A stretch of 64,000 bases of DNA, taken from positions 4,774,001-4,838,000 of the forward strand of contig OZ252114.1 of assembly GCA_965248635.1 (NCBI GenBank), read 5' to 3'. Positions 41,015 through 50,081 of the stretch are shown here, in pieces; the first letter of the stretch is position 1; the number at the start of each line of letters is the position of its first letter. Under the pieces are notes generated by a model. The model made no database searches. It saw only the letters and a program-made list of their open reading frames with translations, and was not told where the DNA came from. Made by a program: the position numbers and the translations under genes. The stretch is from CBDAPI01 sp965248635. Its GTDB lineage: Bacteria; Acidobacteriota; UBA6911; RPQK01; CBDAPI01.

Positions 41015-41300
41015 TCAGAGCCGGACCGAGGCCCCTTTCCTCTCCCGCTTTTTCTTCGTCAGGTCGACCGTGACAGTCTGCACCCGCTGGTGCCGAACGA
41101 TTCCCAGTTTCACCAAGCCGTCTTCCAGTTGCTGCGAGAGGTCACTCACCGAAGCCACTCCAGTTCCATTGACGGAGATGATCACGTCGCCGGCCTTGAG
41201 ACCTGCTTTTTCCGCCGGAGTTCCTGCGATGACCTCGGCGATCAGGACCCCTTCTCACGTCGATCCCGCGGGCAGGTTCCGCATTTTTGCTATTTCAGTA
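41015..41300 (-). pseudogene. PDZ-domain remnant (HtrA/DegQ-like C-terminus)
   Basis: The minus-strand frame encodes EGVLIAEVIAGTPAEKAGLK followed by AGDVIISVNGTGV and DLSQQL, a clear PDZ domain, ending at a TGA at 41015-41017. No start codon or protease domain precedes it. Just upstream the same frame has LPAGST and a TGA where a Gly codon is expected. This looks like the decayed end of a serine protease-PDZ gene. Sec is not expected at that position. Confidence 0.6.
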
Positions 41301-41399
41301 TGATGGCTGACTGGGGAATGGACTTTTGTTATTCTTGGCCTCCTCGTAGTTAACCTGCAAAAACATGCAACTTTTGTTCGCCCCAACCTTCACTGCTTA

Positions 41400-42038
41400 A
41401 TGAGACCGAAGACTGGAGGGCTCAGCAAGGCAGGCGCGAAACTGTCTGGAGACGCTCTCGATCGGCTCATTGGAAGGGTTCAGTCAGGCGAGGTCGCTGC
41501 CTTTGAAGAGGTTTACTCCATCTACGGAAAGAAGATCCTCGGTTACATCTACCGAATGACCGGGTCACGTGCCGATGCAGAGGACCTGGCCCAGGAAACG
41601 TTTGTTTCGGCGTTCCACATGATAGGAACCCTCAAGGAGAACCGAAAATTTCAAAGCTGGCTTTACCGCATTGCCCAGAACAAGGTGTATCAAAGGTTTC
41701 GGACTCGGCCTCCGCACCATGAATCGATCGATGCCGATGAGGGGTTGGATGCCTCTGATATGCAACGACTGACAGTGTCCGTGAAGAACCCTGAGAGCAG
41801 CGTCATGTCGAAGGAACTCCAGGATGTCATTCAGGGAGTCATCGACTCTCTTCCCGAGAAATACCGGCAAGTCTTTGTCCTGTCGGCTGTACACAAGCTC
41901 AGCTATCAGGAGGTCAGCGAGATCGTAGGGCGCTCGCTAGCATCAGTGAAATCGGACATTCACCGCGCCCGCCTCAGAGTTCGGGATAAGGTCAAGGTCT
42001 ATTTGGGAGAAGACTATGGGATGTCAGGATCGCTGTAG
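41400..42038 (+). CDS. ECF-type RNA polymerase sigma factor
   Basis: A 212-aa protein with region 2 (FEEVYSIYGKKILGYIYRMT, then GSRADAEDLAQETFVSAF, the core-binding and -10 part) and region 4 (LPEKYRQVFVLSAVHKLSYQ, EVSEIVGRSLASVKSDIHRA). A linker of about 40 residues separates them. The adjacent gene, overlapping by 23 bp, encodes a zinc-finger anti-sigma factor, so this is a coupled sigma/anti-sigma pair. The regulon is unknown. Confidence 0.92.
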   Translation: MRPKTGGLSKAGAKLSGDALDRLIGRVQSGEVAAFEEVYSIYGKKILGYIYRMTGSRADAEDLAQETFVSAFHMIGTLKENRKFQSWLYRIAQNKVYQRFRTRPPHHESIDADEGLDASDMQRLTVSVKNPESSVMSKELQDVIQGVIDSLPEKYRQVFVLSAVHKLSYQEVSEIVGRSLASVKSDIHRARLRVRDKVKVYLGEDYGMSGSL

Positions 42039-42513
42039 TCAGTTCACAGCGCTGATGGATTTTGAGCTCCCTCCAGATCAAGCTCGCGAGATCGAAAGCC
42101 ATCTCGCCTCTTGTTCCGATTGCCAGGCCGAGTACGAGTCACTACGCCTCGCCGCCAACCTGATCGATCAGCTTCCTGCCGCAAATCTGTCACTCCCCCC
42201 CTGGTCGTCAATTCAGGCGAGAGTGCTCCCGGCTGCTCCGGAGATCGAGATCCTTCGATGGGATTTTTTCTCGCCGGGTAACTGGGCCCCGGTTGGAGCG
42301 GCTGTGCTTGCCCTCGTTTTCTCACTTGGTCTGTTGATCCCCACCAGTATGGAGAGGTTGAAACTGTCTCGGGCTCTGGAAGAGTACGTGCACCAGCGCA
42401 GGGTTGAGGAGACGCTTCTGGAGACTGCTTGGGGCCTTGTCGATGAGCGAGATTTGCCAAATCCTTTCAGCCTGGACGAGCCGCAACGAATCAACCCTTT
42501 CCTAGTGGATTAA
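42016..42513 (+). CDS. Membrane-anchored zinc-finger anti-sigma factor
   Basis: A 165-aa protein. The zinc-binding motif is HLASCSDC (His29, Cys33, Cys36), with an N-terminal Cys as possible fourth ligand, as in ZAS-domain anti-sigma factors. One membrane helix lies at about 91-110 (WAPVGAAVLALVFSLGLLIP), with a C-terminal periplasmic tail. It should hold the sigma factor at the membrane until a signal, possibly proteolysis, releases it. Confidence 0.85.
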   Translation: MGCQDRCSQFTALMDFELPPDQAREIESHLASCSDCQAEYESLRLAANLIDQLPAANLSLPPWSSIQARVLPAAPEIEILRWDFFSPGNWAPVGAAVLALVFSLGLLIPTSMERLKLSRALEEYVHQRRVEETLLETAWGLVDERDLPNPFSLDEPQRINPFLVD

Positions 42514-42520
42514 GAGCTGC

Positions 42521-42946
42521 ATGAAAGCTTCTGTGTTGCTGCCCGGTTTGTGCCTGCTCCTTTCCTTGCAGGGGTCATCCCAAGTCTCGGAGAGGATGAT
42601 GAGTATTGCCGAATCTGAGCACGAGATCGTGATGCTTCTCATCCAGAACAAATCCTACGAGGAAGCCCTGGCTGAATGCGCCAAGCTCTTCGCGATCGAC
42701 CTACCCATACAAGAACAGGATCGGTTTCTCACCTCGGCCAGAATCATTTCGATGGAACTGCGTAGGCAAGGGCGACCTGGCCTGGCGGTCAAGGTTGTCA
42801 ATGTAGCCATCAAGGCTGTGGACAGCAGAGAAGTGCTGGCAGGCCTCTACAAAGAGAAGGCTCTCATCCACAAAGTGATGGGACAGGAAGACGAGGCGAT
42901 GGAGCTCTTCAAGAAGGCGATTGAGCTCGAAAAACCGGACCGTTGA
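42521..42946 (+). CDS. Secreted TPR-like protein
   Basis: A 141-aa protein with a signal peptide (MKASVLLPGLCLLLSLQGSSQ) and helical repeats. The last one (GLYKEKALIHKVMGQEDEAM then ELFKKAIELE) fits a TPR. It starts 7 bp after the anti-sigma gene, so it belongs to the same operon. A role in sensing or signalling for the sigma pair is an inference; no specific family was recognised. Confidence 0.7.
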   Translation: MKASVLLPGLCLLLSLQGSSQVSERMMSIAESEHEIVMLLIQNKSYEEALAECAKLFAIDLPIQEQDRFLTSARIISMELRRQGRPGLAVKVVNVAIKAVDSREVLAGLYKEKALIHKVMGQEDEAMELFKKAIELEKPDR

Positions 42947-42998
42947 CGGCTAGCAGCCACCTTGACGTCTCCCCGCTCGCTCCTGTCTAATCGTCCCC

Positions 42999-44618
42999 AT
43001 GAAAGCGGGTCCAAAGGCTCAGAATCCCCAGCGTCACTCCGAAACCGGACAGACTTTCACCACTCTTTCGGGAGAACCCCTTCGGGCCCTTTACTCGCCC
43101 GCAGATCTGGCCGGGGAACAGGATCTCTCGGAAGCGGGCGAGTTTCCCTACACACGCGGAATCCACAGGGAGATGTACCGCCGAAAACTATGGACGATGC
43201 GCCAGTTTTCCGGCTACGGAACCCCGCAGGAGACCAATCTCCGCTTCCGGTACTTGCTCGAACACGGACAGACTGGATTGTCGGTCGCCTTTGATCTTCC
43301 CACCCTGATGGGTCTGGACTCGGACGATCCGCTCTCCGCGGGGGAAGTCGGCAAATGCGGGGTTGCCGTGGACTCCCTAAGCGACATGGAGGCTCTGTTC
43401 GATGAAATCGATCTGGCGAGCGTGAGCACATCCATGACGATCAATGCCCCAGCCGCCATTCTACTCGCCATGTACATCGTGGTTGCAGAGAAACAGGGGG
43501 TGGCGAGGAAGCAGATCCGCGGAACCCTTCAGAATGACATACTGAAAGAGTACATCGCCCAAAAGGAGTGGATCTACCCGCCCAGACCCTCCATGCGGCT
43601 GGTGGTCGATTCCATTCAGTTCTGCAGCGAGGAACTGCCCGCCTACAACAGCATCTCCATCAGTGGCTACCATATTCGGGAGGCAGGGTCGACGGCGGTT
43701 CAGGAACTGGCGTTCACCCTCCGCAATGGCGTGGAGTACATTGAGTGGTGTCTTCGGGCCGGAATGAAGATTGACTATTTTGCCCCCAGGCTTTCGCTCT
43801 TCTTTAATTCCCACAGCGACTTCTTTGAGGAAATTGCCAAGTTCAGGGCCGCCCGTAGGATCTGGGCCAGAACCCTGAAAGGGCGATTCGGGGCCACAGA
43901 GGAAAGGTCGCTCAAGTGCCGTTTTCATGCCCAGACGGCTGGCTGCAGTCTCACTGCCCAGCAGCCTTATAACAACATCGTGCGCACGGCGATTCAGGCC
44001 CTGGCGGCCGTTCTGGGGGGGACAAACTCTCTTCATACCAACTCCTATGACGAAGCCCTGGCCCTGCCAACTGAAGCGGCAGCAACAGTTGCCCTCCGGA
44101 CGCAGCAGATCATCGCCCGAGAAAGCGGCGTCATCAACACCGCGGATCCGTTGGGTGGCTCTTACTTCGTCGAATCCCTCACCAACCGAATGGAAGAAAG
44201 CGCGCTGGAGTATTTCGACAGAATCGACCAGATGGGTGGGATGATCAGTGCGATCGAGGCAGGATTCCCCCAGAAGGAGATCCTGGACGCGTCTTATCAA
44301 TATCAGCAAGCGCTGGAGCGGAACGAGAAGACGGTGGTGGGAGTCAACGAGTTCGTCCTGGACGAGGAGGCTCCTCTGGCGACTTTGAGAATCGGCGACG
44401 AAGCCGGCAAATATCAGGTTGGCCGTCTCCAGGAACTGCGGTCTCGTCGCAACAATTCCAGGGTTCAAGGGGCCCTGGAGGCCTTGCAGGAAGGCTCCCG
44501 AACATCCCGGAACCTGATGCCGCTGATCCTCGACGCGGTTCGGGAATATGCCACTGTGGGAGAAATGTGTGCCACGCTCAAGGAAGTCTTCGGAACTTAT
44601 ACAGAGCCGTCTTTTTAG
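42999..44618 (+). CDS. Methylmalonyl-CoA mutase, catalytic (large) subunit
   Basis: A 539-aa TIM-barrel subunit without the B12 domain, which is on the next gene. Conserved blocks include YTRGIHREMYRRKLWTMRQF, SGYGTPQETN, VAFDLPTLMGLDSD, RGTLQNDILKEYIAQ and ADPLGGSYFVE. It isomerises methylmalonyl-CoA and succinyl-CoA, in propionate or odd-chain and branched amino-acid metabolism. Related acyl-CoA mutases (ethylmalonyl or isobutyryl) cannot be fully excluded. The gap to the small subunit holds a heptamer tract. Confidence 0.92.
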   Translation: MKAGPKAQNPQRHSETGQTFTTLSGEPLRALYSPADLAGEQDLSEAGEFPYTRGIHREMYRRKLWTMRQFSGYGTPQETNLRFRYLLEHGQTGLSVAFDLPTLMGLDSDDPLSAGEVGKCGVAVDSLSDMEALFDEIDLASVSTSMTINAPAAILLAMYIVVAEKQGVARKQIRGTLQNDILKEYIAQKEWIYPPRPSMRLVVDSIQFCSEELPAYNSISISGYHIREAGSTAVQELAFTLRNGVEYIEWCLRAGMKIDYFAPRLSLFFNSHSDFFEEIAKFRAARRIWARTLKGRFGATEERSLKCRFHAQTAGCSLTAQQPYNNIVRTAIQALAAVLGGTNSLHTNSYDEALALPTEAAATVALRTQQIIARESGVINTADPLGGSYFVESLTNRMEESALEYFDRIDQMGGMISAIEAGFPQKEILDASYQYQQALERNEKTVVGVNEFVLDEEAPLATLRIGDEAGKYQVGRLQELRSRRNNSRVQGALEALQEGSRTSRNLMPLILDAVREYATVGEMCATLKEVFGTYTEPSF

Positions 44619-44622
44619 TCCA

Positions 44623-44658
44623 GTTGAAGGTTGAAGGTTGAAGGTTCAAGGGCAAGGT
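44623..44658. repeat. Heptamer tandem repeat tract 5
   Basis: About four to five units of GTTGAAG, between the two mutase subunit genes. It precedes the ATG of the B12-binding subunit by about 12 bp and so occupies the place of its ribosome binding region. Confidence 0.8.
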
Positions 44659-44669
44659 CCCGGAGGGTC

Positions 44670-45068
44670 ATGACGGAGCGGAGGATTCGGGTGCTCATAG
44701 CCAAGCCGGGGTTGGACGGGCACGATCGCGGAGCCAAGGTGGTGGCTCGCGCCTTGCGCGACGCCGGCATGGAAGTGATCTACACCGGCTTGCGACAGAC
44801 TGTCGACCAGATCGCGTCAGCAGCGATTCAGGAAGATGTCGATGCAATCGGTCTTTCTATTCTCTCCGGGGCTCACATGCACCTGTTCAGTCAGCTTCTG
44901 GAAGAGCTCAAGACCCGGGGTGCACAGAGTATTCTCGTTTTTGGGGGCGGCATCATCCCTGACGAGGACATTCCGACGCTCAAAGAGCTCGGAGTCGGTG
45001 CACTCTTTCAGCCCGGAACCCACACCAAAGAAATCGTCAACTTCCTTCAAACTCACGTGCATGAATGA
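44670..45068 (+). CDS. Methylmalonyl-CoA mutase, B12-binding subunit
   Basis: A 132-aa cobalamin-binding domain from the ATG at 44670; a longer frame upstream runs through repeat sequence. The His ligand motif is DGHDRG (Asp16, His18, Gly21; DxHxxG), followed by SILSGAHM and GGGIIPDED typical of the Rossmann-like B12 fold. It pairs with the large subunit encoded just upstream. It overlaps the following SprT-like gene by 8 bp. Confidence 0.92.
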   Translation: MTERRIRVLIAKPGLDGHDRGAKVVARALRDAGMEVIYTGLRQTVDQIASAAIQEDVDAIGLSILSGAHMHLFSQLLEELKTRGAQSILVFGGGIIPDEDIPTLKELGVGALFQPGTHTKEIVNFLQTHVHE

Positions 45069-45777
45069 GATGACGCGGCTTGAGACATCATCTCTCACTC
45101 TGGTCGAGCAGGAGGCCGCCAGGCTGTATCGCCAGCTCTCGAGTCAGTCTCCACCATCGATCTCGATACGATTTTATCCGTACTCCGGCCTCCGGCACAC
45201 CATACGGAAACGCGAACAGCGTCTAGAAATCCGCATCAGTGATGTGCTCGAAGAGGCACCCCGCCCTCTGCTGTCGGCGGTCGCCACGCTCCTCCTTTTC
45301 AAACTCTTTCGGGTCAAGCCGCCCAACTCCTCCAGGCTGCTTTATCGCGAATACATCAGCCGGGACGAGATCGTAGAGCGAGCCAATCGAGTGCGGCGAA
45401 GCCGCAGCAAGATAAGCTTTCGGGGGCCTCGGGGGCGGCATTTCGATCTCCAAGTCCTTTTTGATGACTTGAATGAGAGCTTCTTCAACAATGAAATTGA
45501 GATGGAGCAGGTCTCCTGGAGTCGCGGTGCCTCCCGTCGAAGGCTGGGGCATTTCGATCCAGCCTTCAATGCCATCGTTATCAGCCGAGTACTGGATCGT
45601 GAGGACGTGCCGGAGTGCGTAGTCTCCTTTGTCCTCTATCACGAAATGCTGCACGCCTTCCTCGGTGAGACGGTTCGCAACGGAAAACGATTCAAGCACC
45701 ATCCTCACTTCCGGGCCGCCGAGCAGGATTTCCCGGCCTACACCGACGCAGTCCGCTTCATTGAAGAGAGTCTTTAG
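45061..45777 (+). CDS. SprT-like zinc metallopeptidase domain protein
   Basis: A 238-aa protein from the ATG at 45061. The metal and catalytic site is HEMLHAFLG (194-202), with a probable third ligand in HHPHFRAAEQDF. The core LFDDLNESFFNNEI and SWSRGASRRRLGHFDPAFNA-like segments match the SprT/Spartan fold. The N-terminal third is unassigned. The family includes DNA-protein crosslink proteases and uncharacterised bacterial proteins; the substrate is unknown. It is coupled to the mutase gene by an 8-bp overlap. Confidence 0.8.
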   Translation: MNEMTRLETSSLTLVEQEAARLYRQLSSQSPPSISIRFYPYSGLRHTIRKREQRLEIRISDVLEEAPRPLLSAVATLLLFKLFRVKPPNSSRLLYREYISRDEIVERANRVRRSRSKISFRGPRGRHFDLQVLFDDLNESFFNNEIEMEQVSWSRGASRRRLGHFDPAFNAIVISRVLDREDVPECVVSFVLYHEMLHAFLGETVRNGKRFKHHPHFRAAEQDFPAYTDAVRFIEESL

Positions 45778-46758
45778 CTACTCTCTGGAACGAGCCAGGG
45801 CTTCCAGAACCTCGGTCTTAGACGCGGATGCGGTGCCGAGCTTGGCCACGACTATCCCGGCGGCCAGGTTGGCGAGCACCGCCGCTTCATGGAAGCTCGC
45901 ACCACTCACGGCACTAAGACTGAACACTGAGATGACGGTGTCGCCGGCTCCGGTCACATCGAATACTTCTCTGGCAAAGGCTCGAATGGAATGCGCCTCT
46001 GCTCCCTGGTAGAGGGACATTCCCCTCTCTCCTCTGGTGACCAGAAGGGCCTCTATCGCGGTGCGCTCAATGAGTGATCTGGCGGCCGCAGCCCAGTCGG
46101 AACGGTCGTCTGGGAAATCGCCTCCAGCGGCCGCCTCAAACTCGGACTGATTCGGAGTGATGACGGTTGCCTTCCGGTACTTGAGAAAGTCTGTTCCCTT
46201 GGGATCCGCCGCTACAAACTTTCCGAAAGCTCTGGCCCCTTCGACGACTTCACGGGTCAACTCGGGTCCCACGACGCCCTTCCCATAGTCAGAGAGGATT
46301 ACCCCCTCCGCCACTTTGACCGAGTCAGCAAAACTCTCGAGAAGACGACCCACCGAACCCTCATTCAGCGGCTCCCGGTTCTCACGATCGGTCCGACAAA
46401 CCTGCTGGTGTTGAGCCACCACCCGGGACTTCAGAGTGGTGGGTCGAGTCTTGTCTGAAACCACTCCCGAGGCTTCGATCCCAACCTCATTCAGCTTCCG
46501 GACTACCTGCCGGCCCGCCATGTCGGAGCCTACAACACCCACAAGAGACACTCGGGCCCCGAGGCGTCTTAGATTCACGGCTACGTTGGCAGCACCTCCC
46601 AGGTGATCAGAGATCCGCTCAACTTCAACGACGGGCACCGGCGCTTCTGGGGAGATCCGCTTCACCTGCCCCCAGATAAAACGATCCAGGATCACATCAC
46701 CGACAACCACCAGACGGCGGCCCTCGAATCGATCAACAATGCTTTCCAATTGGCCCAT
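45778..46758 (-). CDS. D-glycero-beta-D-manno-heptose-7-phosphate kinase (HldE/RfaE domain I)
   Basis: A 326-aa PfkB-family kinase from the ATG at 46758. It has VVVGDVILDRFIWGQVKRIS and PEAPVPVVEVE typical of RfaE domain I, and the C-terminal GAGD motif in FDVTGAGDTVISVF. The nucleotidyltransferase domain of bifunctional HldE is absent, so an HldC-like partner must lie elsewhere. It provides heptose 1,7-bisphosphate for LPS-type heptose. A divergent heptosyltransferase-like gene lies 106 bp away. Confidence 0.85.
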   Translation of the reverse strand: MGQLESIVDRFEGRRLVVVGDVILDRFIWGQVKRISPEAPVPVVEVERISDHLGGAANVAVNLRRLGARVSLVGVVGSDMAGRQVVRKLNEVGIEASGVVSDKTRPTTLKSRVVAQHQQVCRTDRENREPLNEGSVGRLLESFADSVKVAEGVILSDYGKGVVGPELTREVVEGARAFGKFVAADPKGTDFLKYRKATVITPNQSEFEAAAGGDFPDDRSDWAAAARSLIERTAIEALLVTRGERGMSLYQGAEAHSIRAFAREVFDVTGAGDTVISVFSLSAVSGASFHEAAVLANLAAGIVVAKLGTASASKTEVLEALARSRE

Positions 46759-46864
46759 ACCCGACTCCAGAGAACGGTCCAAACGATACCACAGGGGCCC
46801 CGCTCCTGAGCACCATGAACACAGCTCCCCGGCAGCGTTTAGAATGAACTGGCGGAGCAAGGCT

Positions 46865-47902
46865 ATGGACACAAGTCGAGGCGTGGAGTCGGGCAGGATC
46901 CTGCTGGCTCGCATCGGGGCCCTGGGAGATACCATCATGGCTCTGCCCGTGGCCCAGGCACTGAAGAGTCAGAATCCGTCTTGTCGGGTCGATTTCCTGT
47001 GCTCGGCGAGTGTGGCTCCTCTGCTTGACTTGAGCTCGCACGTCGATCGTGTCTATCCGCTCAAGCACCGCAACGTTCCCTACCAGCTATCGAGGGAGAA
47101 ACAAAAACTGGTCAGACAGCTGAAGCAGCAGCGCTACTCACGGGCAGTGTTGATGGAGAACGCGCAGCGCTTCTCCACGATCCTCCGTGAAACGGGGATT
47201 CAAAAGACCTCCAGTTATGTGGAACATCCCCTTGATCCCATTCTCCACAGCGTGGAGAACAACCTCCGTCTGGCAGGTCTGGAAGCGTACTCTGAGGTTC
47301 CGCTGAAGATTGACCTGGATCTTGCCTCGCCCTCCTGTCGCGGCTTTGAAACCGATCTCGAGGGCCTGCCACGACCTTTGGTTGGGATCCACCCCGGTTA
47401 CGGCCCTCCGGGGCGTAAGCGCGGCCAGACTACACGCCTGAAAGGCTGGCCACGCGGCTCTTTCGTCCGGCTTGCACAGGCGCTCCAGGAGCGCGAGGTC
47501 AGTGTGATCATCACGGGTTCCCGACAAGATTCTCGAGATTCACAGCTGATTGCGGATCACCTTGACCCGAGAAGGACAAGAGTCCTGGCCGGGAGAACCA
47601 CTCTCCCCCAGCTGGCGGGCCTGTTCACAACGCTCGATCTTCTCGTATCGGTCGATTCCGGACCCGCCCACCTGGGGGCTGCCCTGGGGACTCCTCTAGT
47701 AGTGTTGTGGGGGCCGGCCAAGTGGATTCAAACCAGGCAACTCCCCACCACAGCCTCTCTCCAGCTCCTGCGCCAGGATGTACCGTGCAGTCCCTGTTAC
47801 GACACGCCGGCCATGAAGAGTTGTCGCAGAAACATCTGCATGGAGTCGATTCGTGTCGAATGGGTCTTTGAGGCCTGTTGTCGAAGCCTGGATGCCGGTT
47901 GA
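46865..47902 (+). CDS. Glycosyltransferase family 9 (heptosyltransferase-like)
   Basis: A 345-aa protein from the ATG at 46865. The N-terminal ILLARIGALGDTIMALPVAQ is the GT9 acceptor-side signature, and LLVSVDSGPAHLGAALGTPL VVLWG-like residues form the nucleotide-sugar site. It should add heptose to a lipid A core or similar glycan. It is divergent from the heptose kinase gene, fitting one pathway. The exact acceptor is unknown. Confidence 0.85.
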   Translation: MDTSRGVESGRILLARIGALGDTIMALPVAQALKSQNPSCRVDFLCSASVAPLLDLSSHVDRVYPLKHRNVPYQLSREKQKLVRQLKQQRYSRAVLMENAQRFSTILRETGIQKTSSYVEHPLDPILHSVENNLRLAGLEAYSEVPLKIDLDLASPSCRGFETDLEGLPRPLVGIHPGYGPPGRKRGQTTRLKGWPRGSFVRLAQALQEREVSVIITGSRQDSRDSQLIADHLDPRRTRVLAGRTTLPQLAGLFTTLDLLVSVDSGPAHLGAALGTPLVVLWGPAKWIQTRQLPTTASLQLLRQDVPCSPCYDTPAMKSCRRNICMESIRVEWVFEACCRSLDAG

Positions 47903-47946
47903 GGGGGGACTGAGAATCCTCCCGGCGTCAGTACTTACCAGAGTAC

Positions 47947-48156
47947 TTATTCCGGGGCTTTCTCTTCACTTCCAGAAGAGGCTTTCGTTGCCTCGTCGAT
48001 GAGCATGACCGGGATCCCATCTCGAATCGGATAGACCAGGTGGCAGGACGTACACTCCAGACCACTTCTGTCCTGCGTCAGCACAACCTCGGACTTACAC
48101 GAAGGACAGGCCAGGATTTCCAGTAGTTCAGGACTGATGGGGAGATCATTTTCCAT
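47947..48156 (-). CDS. Trm112-like zinc-binding protein
   Basis: A 69-aa protein from the ATG at 48156. It has two CxxC pairs, ACPSC (Cys17, Cys20) and CTSC (Cys35, Cys38), and the segment LVYPIRDGIPVMLIDEA, typical of the Trm112/YcaR family. Members stabilise methyltransferases or act in small zinc ribbons. It lies 68 bp after thpR on the same strand. Confidence 0.85.
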   Translation of the reverse strand: MENDLPISPELLEILACPSCKSEVVLTQDRSGLECTSCHLVYPIRDGIPVMLIDEATKASSGSEEKAPE

Positions 48157-48224
48157 TTGAACAAGCAATCTATGGGATGGGTACTGATTCGTCAAGCTCT
48201 CGCAATACGTCGAGAATGATCGCT

Positions 48225-48794
48225 TCAAGGTTGCGAGCCCAGGAGAGGAAAACTCTCAAGAATGGAATGCTCGGCGCCCTCGGGCTTGAGGATGCTTTCG
48301 TAGAGATGGAAACGGTCGACCGCGAAGCACATTCCGGTGACCTTGAATTCACGGTTGAACCAGTCCTGAAGACGGGAGAGGTGCCTCGACGACTTGAGAC
48401 GCATCAAGGTCAAATGGGCTCGATACTCTCGACTCTCTCGATCCAGGCCCAGAGCCCCCAGTTTCTCTTCGATCGCACTGTGCAGGCCAAGCAGGGCCGG
48501 AGACGTCTGAACGCTCACGAAAACGACTCGAGCCCCCTTCTTGTGAGGAAAGGCATCGGGCTTTTTGAAAACGACTTCAAAGGGGGGCATCGCGCTGCCA
48601 AGACGACTCAGAGTCGCTACTACAGCAGACAGCTTGTAATCACCTGCGTTACCCAGGAACTTGAGGGTCAGATGCATGGCGCTGCGTCTGACGCCACGGC
48701 CTGACAGACCCAGTTCGCTCAGGCTTCTGACTGCCGCCTCGAGGCCATCCAGAATCTCGGGTGGCAGCGAAATGGCGACAAAGGTTCGCCTCAC
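48225..48794 (-). CDS. thpR: RNA 2',3'-cyclic phosphodiesterase (LigT/ThpR)
   Basis: A 189-aa 2H-phosphoesterase. The two catalytic motifs are HLTLKFLG (His41) and HLTLMRLK (His127). It opens 2',3'-cyclic phosphates or ligates 2'-5' RNA ends in vitro. It overlaps cinA by 4 bp; the cinA-ligT pairing occurs in many bacteria. The longer track reading on the other strand is a shadow. Confidence 0.9.
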   Translation of the reverse strand: MRRTFVAISLPPEILDGLEAAVRSLSELGLSGRGVRRSAMHLTLKFLGNAGDYKLSAVVATLSRLGSAMPPFEVVFKKPDAFPHKKGARVVFVSVQTSPALLGLHSAIEEKLGALGLDRESREYRAHLTLMRLKSSRHLSRLQDWFNREFKVTGMCFAVDRFHLYESILKPEGAEHSILESFPLLGSQP

Positions 48795-50059
48795 AGGAGT
48801 TCTCTACGCAACCAGTCGAGGGCGAACTGAGCTGCGCGGAGTCGTATAGTTTCCCGGCCTCCCGGCAGGAGGCGCTTCTTGGAAAAGACGCGGCCGCCAC
48901 ACGAGAGCCCGAAAAAGACGAGCCCGACCGGCTTCTCGGCAGTGCCGCCTCCGGGACCGGCAATCCCGGTTACGGACAGACTTGTCGAGGCCCCCGTCAC
49001 CTCACAGACCGCTGTCGCCATCTTCTCTGCAACTGCTGCACTGACCGCTCCCTGCTCTTCGAGCAGTACGGCGGGAACCCCCAGTAGCTTCCTCTTGAGC
49101 TCATTGCTGTATGCCACGATGCTTCCCCTGAAGTACTCGGAGCTGCCGGCCACATCCGTGATCATTTTGGCAATCAAGCCACCTGTACAGGATTCAGCCG
49201 TCGCCAAATCCATTCCCTCTCTCTCAAGCCCTGCCCCCACCACAGCTTCGAGTGACTCCCCAGTCTCGGTAAATAGTGATTCACCAAGTTTTTCTCGAAT
49301 CCTCGCTGTCAGTTCCTCTAGCTTCCTTTCTGCCTGTGAAACCGCTCCCGGAGAGGAGAGGTGCAAATGAATGATCCCGGGCGACGAGAGGATGGTCGTT
49401 TGGATCTCCGGATACTCACTGTAAACCGGCTCAACCAGGGCATCGACCCTTGACTCCGCCATCGATGCAACGCTCAAATGCCGGGTCAAATGGCGGGAGA
49501 CGGGGAAGGACTGCTCCAGTACGTCCATCACCTGCTCCAGCACCATCGGCTTTAGTTCGCGAGGAGGGCCGGGAAGCAGAAACACCAGCGCTCCACCCTC
49601 TCGGAGAAAAAGTCCCGGGGCGGTCCCCCTGGGATTCGGAAGCACAATGGCGCCTTCAGGTACCATCGCCTGGCGGCGGTTGTTCTCTCCCAGTGGAAAG
49701 CGGAATCTCCGAGCTCTTTCCTCGATCGATTCCATGATAGTGCTGTCAAAGAGCAGAGCGCGGCCAAACAATTCTGCTGTGACTTCCCTCGTGATATCGT
49801 CCGCTGTGGGTCCCAGCCCCCCCGTAACAAAGACCACTCCCTTGCTCTCGACGGCAGTCTGGAGGGCATCCGCAATCAGATCTCCCCGATCCCCAACAAC
49901 CATTTTGCGTTCGACCTGGACTCCGATTCGGTTCAACTGCTCAGTGAGAAACAGGGAATTCGTGTCCAGCCGGGTGGGGGTCAGGAGCTCGGAGCCGACC
50001 GCAATAATCTGGGCGATTGGGGGTTTCGATCTCAACCCTGAGCTACTGCCTGCCGTCAT
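48791..50059 (-). CDS. cinA: CinA: competence/damage-inducible protein, NMN amidohydrolase type
   Basis: A 422-aa protein with an N-terminal MoCF-like domain (IAQIIAVGSELLTPTRLDTN, FVTGGLGPTADDITREV) and a C-terminal CinA deamidase domain (ATAESCTGGLIAKMITDVAG, then GIAGPGGGTAEKPVG). The C-terminal domain hydrolyses nicotinamide mononucleotide in the pyridine nucleotide salvage cycle. It is fused full length and coupled to thpR. A repeat tract fills its upstream region. Confidence 0.94.
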   Translation of the reverse strand: MTAGSSSGLRSKPPIAQIIAVGSELLTPTRLDTNSLFLTEQLNRIGVQVERKMVVGDRGDLIADALQTAVESKGVVFVTGGLGPTADDITREVTAELFGRALLFDSTIMESIEERARRFRFPLGENNRRQAMVPEGAIVLPNPRGTAPGLFLREGGALVFLLPGPPRELKPMVLEQVMDVLEQSFPVSRHLTRHLSVASMAESRVDALVEPVYSEYPEIQTTILSSPGIIHLHLSSPGAVSQAERKLEELTARIREKLGESLFTETGESLEAVVGAGLEREGMDLATAESCTGGLIAKMITDVAGSSEYFRGSIVAYSNELKRKLLGVPAVLLEEQGAVSAAVAEKMATAVCEVTGASTSLSVTGIAGPGGGTAEKPVGLVFFGLSCGGRVFSKKRLLPGGRETIRLRAAQFALDWLRRELL

Positions 50060-50081
50060 CGATCATCATCTTAACTGAACG

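Noticed and set aside
41015..41300. In-frame TGA in the PDZ remnant as another selenocysteine codon
   Set aside because: The position is not a redox Cys in PDZ proteins, no hairpin was seen, and the gene has no start. A nonsense mutation in a pseudogene is simpler.
44836..45060. A 75-residue extension of the SprT-like protein
   Set aside because: It overlaps the B12-binding subunit in another frame; the ATG at 45061 is consistent with coupling.
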